Positions 24,870 to 35,132 of a stretch of DNA of 64,000 bases are shown piece by piece. Source of the stretch: Heliocybe sulcata (Eukaryota; Basidiomycota; Agaricomycetes; Gloeophyllales; Gloeophyllaceae). The notes beneath the pieces were generated by a model, which searched no databases, was not told the origin of the DNA, and saw only the letters and a list, made by a program, of their open reading frames with translations. Within the stretch, counting starts at the first letter, position 1; each line of letters begins with the position of its first letter. The DNA lies in contig ML213513.1 of assembly GCA_004369045.1 (NCBI GenBank), positions 598,968 to 662,967 of the forward strand, given 5' to 3'. The translations under genes were made by a program, and so were the position numbers.

Positions 24870-25672
24870 GACGGGTGAATCCTGCACGGTCAGAGGCGGA
24901 CAATGTGAATGTCAAGCCAGGACTGTCAAGCCACTAGATATATTTCGTCAAAACCTCGCCTCCGTCCCGTTTCACAAGAAAGGAGCCAAGCTCTGATGGT
25001 GACTGGGAACGCGCACAACTCATCTTTCCAAATGGACATAGGAGAGAGAGCAACAGCCAATGAACGCACTAGATACCGACACTGCCTTGAGCATTAGCGT
25101 CGTTGTCTGCTTAGACTCTGCTAGCATCGACAATATATCCACCTTCAATGATCCGGTTGCACCAAGTTGCACCGCCATGGGCGCTAATCATCGTTGTCCG
25201 AGCAGGGGCACAGGGCACAGGGGGTACCATGCAGCCCTGTACCTACTAAAAGGAGTTTATAGGGAGTCTGAAACATGACTCGATGATGGTAGAGAAAAGA
25301 TTGTAGACGCGGTTGGTAACGGCATGGAAGTGGGAAAGACATGCGCACGTGACAGCCGTAACGTCACTCAGTTAGGATGGCATTGACGGATTCCCCGCAG
25401 GACCGATTAATTGCTGCACTGCGACTCAAGCTGCTCATCGAAAATTATATTAACTTGCTGACGCCGTATCTTCCAAATCCTTCTTTACCGTAACATACAG
25501 CAAAGGGCGAATTTGGACGCGTGACGTCATCCAAACGGGCTCCACCATGCATCTGCGCCAGAGGTTTCGCGTTCTCAGTCTTTAGAGTCTCAGACGTGCC
25601 TACCTACACTCTACCACTACAACATAGTCCTAAAGTCTCCCAGCAACCTTCATATCATCCGGCACTTTTGGA
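24870..25672. other. Divergent upstream region of copy B and sirtuin relic
   Basis: About 800 bases without a supported gene. It should contain the promoter of multi-TM copy B on the minus strand and whatever remains of the sirtuin promoter on the plus strand. Confidence 0.45.
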
Positions 25673-26269
25673 ATGGCGGCAGGGACATATGCTGGCCCGT
25701 CTGAAGTCGTACCGGCCCAAGTCAAAGAGCTAGCGGTGCTCGTCAAACAATCCAAGTCTATGATCGCCTTCTACGATAGCAGCATCGGTGCAGCAACCAA
25801 TGCGGCGCTTGTTCGTCTAGGAGAGGAATCAATACTCAAGTACGCTGTTTCGAGCGAGGGCGACTCAATCCAGGAGGGTCCAACGGGCGGGCTTACAGAT
25901 CCATCCCAGGCCGACCTTTGTATGATACTAGGTGAGCTCGTTTCATTTATATATTATAAACCGTAGTGGGTATTGATGTCGAGTCCAGGTTGCTCTCCTC
26001 GCACCGACATCAGAATACCAAGCCCCCTGGTGGTAGTCCATACGCAGCCTACTCAGTTTGACGAGAAGGCAACCCTGCATATCGGAGCACCGGTAGAAGA
26101 AGTCTTGCGGGCCCTAATAACTGAGCTGAGAGGGGCGGCGCCACACGCAACTCTTTCTCAGCCACAGTCAGAAGAAGAGGCGTTCCAAAGGGCAATACCA
26201 AAAGGATCGGTCGCGATTTTGAACGAGGGGCTGCCGGAAGAGCTCGAGGGCGAGGGTGACAACATATGA
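25673..26269 (+). pseudogene. Collapsed SIRT6-like sirtuin
   Basis: Two exons (25673-25931, 25989-26269) give an open frame of 179 residues. It aligns in blocks with class IV sirtuins (SIRT6 type): VKELAVLVKQSKSMIAF, then ALVRLGEESILKYAVS, then SQADLCMILG, then VVVHTQPTQFDEKATLHIGA and VEEVLRALITELRG. The pieces between are gone. The NAD-binding GAGIS motif reads YDSSIG, and the segment with the catalytic His and the zinc ribbon is missing. It therefore cannot be a working NAD-dependent deacetylase. The splice sites and the frame are still intact, so a short expressed protein is possible. The alternative is a recent deletion derivative on its way to decay. Confidence 0.72.
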
Positions 26270-27307
26270 TGCATATACGTGACTTCATGGACGTTGTTAG
26301 CAAATACGGCGCAGCAGACAGGACTTTTGTAGCATAATAAGAATGCAATGTAGGAAGCGCTGGTGTCGACCCTAGAGGAGTGCCAGTCTGTACCAATCGC
26401 GGAGGTTTCAATGATTCGATCCCGACGACTACGCAAGAACAGGATTAGCGTAGGTATGCTACCTCCTACGGTCTGTGCCAGCGGTATAGAATAAACAGAC
26501 CCGAGAGTATCAGGAGCAAGGCAGAGCAAGGCTTCCACCCGCTGGCAACTGACCCATTTATCACGGCTGAAGAAAAGATATTCGAACTGCCAAATTGATC
26601 TGTATCACGCGTTCAAGCTTCAGGCGCTAGTCTACTGAGAGACGCATGAACCTGCCGCTTGCGCTCCTAGGAGTATCAGTGGCTGTTGGGTGGACCGAGG
26701 AGGCCACAATTCTGCAACTTTAAACGCAAAGCGACAACAGTCAGCATGACAGAGACAAATCATAACCGAGCAAAGACGCACTATGCCTGTCATGACAAGC
26801 TATTGCGCGTTACGGCTTATAAGGTACGTACGGACACCAATATACCCTGTAGAAACATCACGCTAGTGGGGTTACACAGCACAAAAACCTAATAAGAAAG
26901 GCCTAGATATTAATTGAACCTTGTCAAATTCATAGTCTTGGTCAATAGTCAAGATCAGATCGCAGTCGTCAGCCCATCGAGTTTCATTCCACAATACTGG
27001 TGTCGGGAGGGTAAAACCTCTAGCTGCCACGGGTCTGTGAAATTGGTATGCCAAGCAGAGGTAAATGCTCCAGGTACGAATTCGGCGCACCTACAACCTG
27101 GTCGGCGAAGGACGAAGATCAAGTCACCTACAGCAGAAGATGGAAACTTGATCCATTCAACGGCTGCCCTCACTTCATGGCCCTAGAGCGAGGGCCGGGC
27201 GCAATCCATGACGGTGCGCATGCAGGTACCTATTTCCAGCTGGGACCAAAGTCAGTTCGCAGCTATATCATTAATCAGAGAAAGCGGCAGCGCGGAGAGT
27301 AGCTTGA
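26270..27307. other. Intergenic, possible gene remnant
   Basis: About 1 kb between the sirtuin relic and the Helitron. On the minus strand 26875-27175 there are gene-like frames (VGDLIFVLRRPG, then GFTLPTPVLWNETRWADDCD) that could be joined by an intron with a TTTCACAG end. No family is recognised, and no start is convincing. It may be a remnant cut by the Helitron insertion. Confidence 0.3.
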
Positions 27308-30300
27308 ATTACGAGTCCAATATGCCTGTATTATGCAGCAACAAAACAAGAGTTCAAACCTGAGATAATACCACGGGATGAACGTGCCAAATTAATCGCT
27401 AATAATCCAGTTGCCGGTGCACGCTTTTTTGACATGATGGTAAAATTATTCATAAAACATGTGTCAGGAATCGGATCAGAACAACCCGGCCTATATGGGA
27501 ATACATCAGCTTATTACGGGACTGTAGAACAACAAGGTAGACTAACATTACACCTCCACTTACTATTATGGATAACAGGTTCATTAAGCCCCCAAGAAAT
27601 CCGAAACAATATGATGGAAGTTAACTCAGAATTCCGGCAAAAGATGATTGAGTATCTTGAAGGGGTTCATCAAGGACACTTCATAGAAAAAACCATGAGC
27701 GAGGTAGAAAATGATGTTAAGTATGCAGAGAGCGACCCGGTCTACAAAAATCCTACTGAGACTCTGCCTGACATACCTCCAGAACCCTGTACTCATCCCA
27801 ATGACCCTCAATGCCCTAAATGTGACATGAGCAATAAATGGTGGATTAAATTTAAAGGTATTACAAATGACCTATTGTACAGATCCAATATCCATAGCTG
27901 TGGTGACCATTGTCTTGTGAAGGGCATATGCAAGGCCCGTTTTCCAAGACCAATTATAAATAAAACAGTTGTAGATGATAATGATGGTTCCATCCTACTG
28001 CAAAAATTAGAGGAGAGATTAAATACATTTACACCTGCCCTAACATATCTCCTCTGTTCTAACTCTGATGTCACAAGCTTACTATCGGGAACTGCATTGA
28101 AAGCAGTAGTGGCATATGTTACAGATTACATCACTAAAACACCACTTAAAACATATACCATTTTTCAGACCATTCGAGATGTATTTGATCGCCAATCTAA
28201 TATAATTGGAGGCAACCTAAGGAATCAGGAAAAAGCCAGAAAATTACTGACTCAGATTGTAAACTCTCTTTCAGTAAAGATGGAGATCGGAGCCCCTATG
28301 GCAAGTGCTTATATTCTGGGTAATCCAGATCACTATACAAGCCATAGATTCAAGAGTGTATACTGGAAATCTTATGTAAGTGAGGTGCTATCCTCATGGC
28401 ATAATGATGAACTGGTTGACCTGACCACGAACACAAAAGTAAACCCTAAAGACCAAGTATTGGTAAGAAGGAGCCGAGATGGATACATAATGTACTCACC
28501 TGTCATGGACTACACTCACAGGGCACACAAGCATGAAGATTATTGTCTGTATGACTGGCTAAGACTATCAAGGAAAATACCGTTATCCAAAAACAGTAAT
28601 AATAAAGAACCGGAAGACCAGAAGTCCCGAGAACACAATATAAGAAGTCTAGTGTTTACTAAAGGCCACCCACAACACACTTCCCATTATGCTACTATTG
28701 TAACAGAGATGTACGCCCTTGTGCCTAACTTTATAGGTGGTAACCTTCCACGGCAAGATAGTGGTAGTAGGGAATTCTACTGTATTACAATGCTTACGCT
28801 CTTTAAACCATGGCGTAAAGGAACAGATCTGAAAAAACCTAACGATTCATGGGATGAAGCCTTCAATAACTTCCAATTTTCTACACGACAGAAAGAATTG
28901 ATGTCTAACTTTAATATACGCTATGAATGCTATGATGCTCGTGATGACTACTCTAATCAGAAGAAAAACGGTATTATTCCAGGCATGCCTGCACTACACA
29001 ATAAGGAGCTACTGCTACGTATGGGTATTCACAGTGATCAAGTAGATGACATGTATGACAACATGAATTTTGTAGAACATCCCGATGCGGAAGAATTCGG
29101 TCAAATTGGCAAAAAAGCAATTAAGCGACTACGACAAATGGAGGAAATGGAAGGTGTACTAAAAGGATCAGGATGGTTAGATAAATGCCAGGAAAAAATT
29201 GAATTTGTCATACCCGAAATTATCAGCATAGAAACTAAAAACAGGCAGCAATGGGTAGAGGTTATACAACACAGACGCAACGATGTACTACAACAAAAGG
29301 ATCACGACCGAAAACAGCCAAATTCTAGCAATTTGACTGGAGTGCTTCCAACTGCAAATTCTAATGATGTGAAATTGGTAGATCAACGGTATCTATTAAA
29401 GGAGTATAGAGTAGAATTACCATCAATTGTTGAACTACAGACATCTATAATTAGTAAGTTTTCTCTACGTCCACAACAAGAGAGAGCTTTCCGAATTATA
29501 TCAAACCACGCATCAATGCCCCAAACAGATCAGCTAATGATGCATTTAGGGGGCATGGGTGGCACAGGAAAATCCCAAGTTATAAAGGCTTTGATAGATT
29601 TTTTCAAATCAAAAAATGAGTCATACAGGTTCCAAGTTCTAGCACCTACAGGATCTGCAGCTGCAATTGTGGGAGGATCAACCTACCACTCCATACTTGG
29701 GGTAACAGATATTAGTGACGCCACAAATAAGTCAAGTGCTAGTCAAGCAAAAATACAAGGAAAATTAGAAGGCGTTGATTATATATTTATAGACGAGGTA
29801 TCCATGGTTAGTTGCTATGACTTATACCGTATATGTGCACAACTTTGCAAAGGTAAATCCAATGCTGAAGATCCATTTGGGGGTGTCAATATGATATTAT
29901 GCGGAGATTTTGCACAACTTCCACCAGCAATGAACAAACCACCACTCTATAGTCATAAAGTAGGAACAAATCCCGGTCCAAGAATGTCCCTTATGGCTCA
30001 ACAGTCAGCTATCGGGAAAGCACTGTGGCATCAATTTACAACAGTGGTCATTCTATGGGAGAACATGAGACAACAAACACAAACACCTGCTGACGCAAAG
30101 CTCCATACTGCTCTGGAAAATATGCGGTACAAATCCTGTACAGAGGACGACATACAATTTCTGCGCAGCAGAATCGCAGGAGTGACTCCAGATAGGCCAA
30201 AGCTAGCACAAAAAAGATTTCGGCATGTGTCAATGATTACAGCTAGAAATGCCCACCGTGATAAGATAAATATATTAGGCGCAAAACAATATGCAGATGA

Positions 30301-32223
30301 TACCAACCAAGTACTAACAGAGTTCTACTCCATAGATAAATGGAAAAGCAGCTCACAGTCTAACCCACGAAAGAAGACAAAACACTCTAAAGAGGTCAGA
30401 GCATCAGAGGTCATTGATTCCAGTACGCAAAACATTCTATGGAATCTGCCCCATAATGACTCATCTCACGTGGCCGGCAAACTATCCCTATGCAAAGGTC
30501 TCCCTGTGCTCATAAAAAAAAATGTTGCCACTGAATGCTGCATTACCAATGGTGCAGAAGCAAGAGTTGTAGCGTGGCACAGCCATTACGAAAATCAAGT
30601 TAATATATTAGACACCCTCTTTGTGGAGCTTATAAACCCACCTACATCAGTACAGCTAGATGGGTTACCACTAAATGTCGTTCCAATAAACAGAGACAGT
30701 ACTGACATAGAATGCAAAATGCCAAATGATGCAATTGAGAAGATAGTGAGGCAACAAGTACCGGTACTGCCTAACTTTGCAATGACAGACTATGCTGCCC
30801 AAGGAAGGACAAGACCCAACAACGTAGTTGACCTCAATAACTGCAGTAGTCATCAGTCATATTATACATGCATATCACGAAGTGCATCAGCAGAAGGTAC
30901 AGTCATAGTACAAGGTTTTGATCCGAAACAAATCATGGGAGGTGCATCCGGCTACCTGAGACAAGAGTTCAGAGAACTTGAGATATTGGACCACATAACT
31001 GAGATGCGTTACAATGGCACCCTACCTGATCACATCACCGGACATCGCAGGAATACACTTGTCAGAGCCTACCAAATCTGGAAAAAAGATGAGTGTCCCC
31101 CAAGCATACATACTGCAATCAGATGGGGCAAGGATAATCCCTTCAACTTATTAGAGGAAACTCCAGAATCTCCATGGAAGTTACTGACTTCACAAGGTAC
31201 TAGAATAAATGAGTTAAGACAATTGACAAAACGCCCTGATACTGATATCTATAATAACTCAATTACTACAAGCAAAAAAATCAAAAGGAAAGCAATCTAT
31301 ACAACCGTCCCAAATGACCAATCACAGGTAAATACCGCCCCAAAGGGATTTATCTGGGCCTCTACTTACAGCTGTGCTTACGATGCTCTACTTAATGTGT
31401 TCTATAACATATGGGCAGAGAATACCCCAAAGTGGTCAAGGAGAATGAGACTTAATGAACATATGAACATATTAATAAACTCATTTGAGAAAACCAAAGA
31501 GCATCATATGACTCTGGAACAAGCCAGAGATGATCTGCGCATACATCTCAATAATTTAAATAGAATGAAATTTCCTATGCGCCGAGGAGCTGGTACAAGT
31601 GTTGCTGATTTGTGTGAGACACTTCTGGCAACAGAGTCCATGGGATCTGTAATATCTATCTGCACTAAATGTCACAATAAAATAGAGGTACCAATAGACC
31701 AACTTATGTTCACCTGCTATCGGAATTCCAGACGAGATAATCTTCAGGAAGCACTTTCTCATTCAGTTAAACAGTGGTTGAAGTCTAATCTTAACCGTAA
31801 TGGTACTTACATAGGAGTCAAGTGCTGCAGAACCAATATAAAGAGCATTTCAACACTAGAAAAACTACCAAGGATAATAGCATTCCATTTGGAAGGTACG
31901 AAACTAATACCTGATAAATCATTCAGCCTAACAATAGAGACTAAGAGAATATACCACCTCCGCGGTCTAGTATACTTCGGTGAATATCATTTCACTTCAA
32001 GGTTCATAACTAAGGACAAAAATATATGGTTCAATGATGGCATGGTAACAGGAAGGAGTTGCACATTAGAAGGTAATTTAAGGGATACTAACTTAGAGAC
32101 ACTACTTCAAGCAGGAAACAAAACTGTTACACTAGCAATATACGCGGAATAATGATTTAAATAACCTCAGGACTCGAAAACCATGCCATGCTTGCAATGG
32201 CCCTCTTCAACAAGTTACCCTAG
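27308..32223 (+). mobile_element. Helitron, 5'-truncated
   Basis: Base composition switches sharply to AT-rich here and back near 32.2 kb. The open frame encodes a Helitron Rep/helicase protein (see CDS). Similarity to Rep starts abruptly near 27317, in the middle of the domain, and the zinc-finger region and 5' terminus are absent, so the element seems truncated at its left end. At the right end a small hairpin (GCCAT at 32185 and ATGGC at 32197) lies 18 bases before a CTAG at 32220-32223. That resembles the hairpin plus CTRR of Helitron 3' ends, but the spacing is loose and the next base is A, not T. The right limit is thus tentative. Confidence 0.85.
27434..32152 (+). CDS. Helitron Rep/Pif1 helicase fused to USP-like peptidase domain
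   Basis: This is a single frame of 1,572 residues from the first ATG, and open from 27308 without any stop. The Rep part has the HUH-type motif TLHLHLLLW (His40, His42) and the paired tyrosines AYVTDYITK (Tyr228, Tyr232) that nick and join DNA in rolling-circle transposition. A Pif1-type SF1B helicase follows, with Walker A GGMGGTGKSQ near residue 710 and Walker B YIFIDEVSMVS near 785. The last ~270 residues look like a ubiquitin-specific protease fold: a Cys box FIWASTYSCAYDALLNVFY, two CxxC-like pairs, and a His/Asn box GEYHFTSRFI...WFNDGMVTG. The frame has no intron and no break. The missing Rep N-terminus makes it unlikely to act alone. Confidence 0.93.
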   Translation: MMVKLFIKHVSGIGSEQPGLYGNTSAYYGTVEQQGRLTLHLHLLLWITGSLSPQEIRNNMMEVNSEFRQKMIEYLEGVHQGHFIEKTMSEVENDVKYAESDPVYKNPTETLPDIPPEPCTHPNDPQCPKCDMSNKWWIKFKGITNDLLYRSNIHSCGDHCLVKGICKARFPRPIINKTVVDDNDGSILLQKLEERLNTFTPALTYLLCSNSDVTSLLSGTALKAVVAYVTDYITKTPLKTYTIFQTIRDVFDRQSNIIGGNLRNQEKARKLLTQIVNSLSVKMEIGAPMASAYILGNPDHYTSHRFKSVYWKSYVSEVLSSWHNDELVDLTTNTKVNPKDQVLVRRSRDGYIMYSPVMDYTHRAHKHEDYCLYDWLRLSRKIPLSKNSNNKEPEDQKSREHNIRSLVFTKGHPQHTSHYATIVTEMYALVPNFIGGNLPRQDSGSREFYCITMLTLFKPWRKGTDLKKPNDSWDEAFNNFQFSTRQKELMSNFNIRYECYDARDDYSNQKKNGIIPGMPALHNKELLLRMGIHSDQVDDMYDNMNFVEHPDAEEFGQIGKKAIKRLRQMEEMEGVLKGSGWLDKCQEKIEFVIPEIISIETKNRQQWVEVIQHRRNDVLQQKDHDRKQPNSSNLTGVLPTANSNDVKLVDQRYLLKEYRVELPSIVELQTSIISKFSLRPQQERAFRIISNHASMPQTDQLMMHLGGMGGTGKSQVIKALIDFFKSKNESYRFQVLAPTGSAAAIVGGSTYHSILGVTDISDATNKSSASQAKIQGKLEGVDYIFIDEVSMVSCYDLYRICAQLCKGKSNAEDPFGGVNMILCGDFAQLPPAMNKPPLYSHKVGTNPGPRMSLMAQQSAIGKALWHQFTTVVILWENMRQQTQTPADAKLHTALENMRYKSCTEDDIQFLRSRIAGVTPDRPKLAQKRFRHVSMITARNAHRDKINILGAKQYADDTNQVLTEFYSIDKWKSSSQSNPRKKTKHSKEVRASEVIDSSTQNILWNLPHNDSSHVAGKLSLCKGLPVLIKKNVATECCITNGAEARVVAWHSHYENQVNILDTLFVELINPPTSVQLDGLPLNVVPINRDSTDIECKMPNDAIEKIVRQQVPVLPNFAMTDYAAQGRTRPNNVVDLNNCSSHQSYYTCISRSASAEGTVIVQGFDPKQIMGGASGYLRQEFRELEILDHITEMRYNGTLPDHITGHRRNTLVRAYQIWKKDECPPSIHTAIRWGKDNPFNLLEETPESPWKLLTSQGTRINELRQLTKRPDTDIYNNSITTSKKIKRKAIYTTVPNDQSQVNTAPKGFIWASTYSCAYDALLNVFYNIWAENTPKWSRRMRLNEHMNILINSFEKTKEHHMTLEQARDDLRIHLNNLNRMKFPMRRGAGTSVADLCETLLATESMGSVISICTKCHNKIEVPIDQLMFTCYRNSRRDNLQEALSHSVKQWLKSNLNRNGTYIGVKCCRTNIKSISTLEKLPRIIAFHLEGTKLIPDKSFSLTIETKRIYHLRGLVYFGEYHFTSRFITKDKNIWFNDGMVTGRSCTLEGNLRDTNLETLLQAGNKTVTLAIYAE

Positions 32224-34981
32224 ACTGCAGCCTGGCTGTTGCAAATTTTGCAATGATCGCACATCCAGCCCGCCTACAATCTTCCCGTCGTTCTTCAAGG
32301 CCGCCGAGGGAGAAGGAAATCATAAGTGGCGCCCCAGTTGCAGGTCAGAAATCTGAGGAAAGCTCGAACTTGGCAGCGTATGCAGCGGCCCGACCAAATC
32401 CGCCATCAAATTCAATTCGCTCGTGTTGAGTCCCACGTGGTCGAGTGGCTGTGGCTTCGGGCTTCAAAGGACCCTCCGGGAAATTCGAAGTAGAAGGCGG
32501 GCCTCACATAAAGTCGGGCGCGCGTGTGGCACCTTGTGCTCCCCGCCCCCGCCCCCCACCGTTCGTCGCCCTCCGTTACTGGCACGAGTCTGCCTAGCAG
32601 TCTACGCTCGACGATGGCTGCGACTACTTCTGAACTGGGTCCATGGTGACAGCGTGTCCGCGCAGGTCTGGCGAAAATTTAACTGGAGTCGCACCCCCTG
32701 GGTAGCCGCAGTTTAATACTCTCCAAGGCCAGTGATGGCTTAGGAGGATAAAATCCCGATCTTCTTGAAGTCCCAGTACGCTTCCCGCTTGTTCGTTGCG
32801 GTGTTTCCTGGAATGGCAAGGCCCCTAGGGATTTGCTGCTGGAACAAGGGACTTCTAGCGATGCGCAGAGAGAATGGTAGTTATGATTTATCTCTCACAT
32901 ATGTGATCCCTGCGTACTGACCCTTGGGTGTCACAGACTCCGGACCCTGTGCGCCACCGTACACCAGAGTACCACATGCTTTGCGAGCGCCGGTCCTGCA
33001 CTGCACCATGTGAAGCCGCTCACTGTCCCCCACGCTCCCATCTATCTTCAGCGTGCTGGGCAGATTCGGCCCCTACCGTCGTCCGGTCCTATACGTCATG
33101 ACCCTCGACCGGCAGATCAGATGGGACTACGCAGGTAAACGTCACCGTAAAGTCCCTTTGCTCCCCTGTTGCGCTGTATATAGATATGTGAGCAATGCCA
33201 TTGCAAGTGAGAATCTGAGGATTACATGTGACGCCCTTCCACCCAACACCCAGGTATAAAAACGAAGAACAACGAAACTGCTGGAGCGTGCCATACGTGT
33301 GATGACATCTGAGACAGAATCCGTGAGCTATGATCTAGGGAACAATGGGTGAGACAAGAGATGGGCGTACCATGTCCGCTCCGGCCTGAACGGCTGGTCG
33401 TCGCAGGCATGCTGAAATACGAGACCCGTGAGCTGAATTCCTCGTAGGCACGACGGACCTTGTACCTTGATGAATGCACCGCCATCTCTCTGACTGGCAT
33501 ATCTTATGGGCGGCTTCTGGCTACTGTGCTCTGGCCTACTTAGCGAAGGCTGATGGGATTTGGGATGAGGCTGAGCCCCGGTGGCCCACGCCCTGCAGTG
33601 GCTCGACCGGACCTGCGAGACCCTGCTGTTTCAACAGTAGCATGGGGTCTGGTCAGACGCTTGCTAGAGATAGCGGCGACCTCTACTGAGGAAGATAGCG
33701 CTCCGTTGTCGTCTACACTCTGTGTGTCGTCCTTTCAAGAACACTGGCAGCGGACGCTTCGACTTGCCCCACAGCTGGGTCGTATGCCCTCGTTGGTGCG
33801 ATGGCACAGTTGGCCACCCTCAAGTTGGGGTGATGCAGGAGACATCGTGCTCTGTGGCACGCCGGATGGTGGCCATGTTCTCGTCTCCATTCTCGGTAGG
33901 ATGCCGTGCAAGGGCCTTGCGGTTTGAAACCCGTTCGACTAGGGCAGCGGGTTTTACGTAGCGGATGGTACAGTGGGATCCTGGTGAAGATTTCCGACGT
34001 TGGCCCTGTCAGAAACGGACGACCCGGGATGGTGCACTCTCTGTGGTACACTGGGCAGTGGCAGGCCTCGACGCTGGAGATGTCGGTGGCGGCTTCAGCG
34101 GCTCCATGCATGGGTAACGCCAACGCTGTCTGACAGGGAGTACGCGTTCTTGCAATGGTCGGCCCGCGCGACATGTATCGCTCAGTCATTTGAGCCATGT
34201 CGTCGAAGACAGGAAACAGGAAGGGGTTGAGCGCAAGGTAGGCATGGCTGGGACGTTTTCGAGATGTAGTCCGTCCAAGCGTCGCAGCGTAGGGACCATT
34301 GAGGCAGGGGTGATGGTCCTTAGTGGCTCTGTTCACAGCGGCATTGGCCACAGTGCAAGCTATGGTTCTCACAGCGAGCCGTGTGGCGTAGGAGGTGGCA
34401 CGGCTGTGGTTTGACCGCTGGGGCCGCCGGAGCCACTGGCCACGGTACTATACAATGTGTTTTCGCTGTGCGTTGTCGTGTTCGGGAGTGGTGGTAGTCG
34501 GCACAGGTGGGTCCCGTGGCACTCTTGTAGCGGTTTGTTCATGCTGAGATCGGTCTTTTGAAGGCTCGTGGTCTTCGTGGACCTCGACAAGGCACTTGTT
34601 GAGGTGTCGGCGTCGAGCCAGGCGAGACAATGCATCTTGGATGGTCCAGTTTGGGCGGATGCGAGTGGTTGATGGTGTGCGCGGCGGTCAAGATCGTCTT
34701 CAATGTCGGGCGGCGAGTGGTGCCATGCTCGATCTGAGGTAAGAGTTCCGCGTTATGGACGTCTTCCCAAGGCTGATCACACAGTGACAGGTGCGGAGTA
34801 GGCGATAGTCGGGGCCTGCAAGAGAGGACGCGCGAGGACCTGGTGACGGAAGAGAACAAAGCAATGCCATGTGGCTACACGACGCGCCGCGCTCGCTGCC
34901 CCTGCCTCGCGCTGCGACGCGTATGTGCGTGACTTCGTTGATACGCAAACCTTATAATTCTGCACAGCTTTTGCTGTAGGG
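32224..34981. other. Gene desert right of the Helitron
   Basis: Nearly 2.8 kb without a convincing gene. The longest open frame is on the minus strand (34372-33713, 219 codons), but its composition (many His, Arg and Cys, no motif, no splice context) looks like chance in GC-rich DNA. No terminal repeats or coding remnants of other elements were recognised. Confidence 0.45.
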
Positions 34982-34988
34982 TATAAAA
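34982..34988 (+). promoter_or_regulatory. TATA box of the zinc-finger gene
   Basis: TATAAAA lies about 150 bases upstream of the ATG at 35133 and is followed by a CT-rich leader. It supports this start for the zinc-finger gene. Confidence 0.5.
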
Positions 34989-35132
34989 GACCTTACATTT
35001 GCTTCCGTTACGCATCATAGCGACTTGGCTAGCTGCGACTTCCTCTCCATCAATCTTCATCCTGCCGTCGCCACTTTCTTGCGGTGGATAACATCAACAT
35101 ATATCATACCCTTCCAAGCGTACTTCTCGGAC

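Noticed and set aside
32185-32223. Hairpin plus CTAG as the exact Helitron 3' end
   Set aside because: Kept only as a tentative limit: the spacing of 18 bases is long, the stem is only 5 bp and the base after CTAG is A, while Helitrons usually abut T.
33713-34372. 219-codon minus-strand frame in the desert
   Set aside because: Composition looks random for GC-rich DNA; no domain, promoter or splice support.
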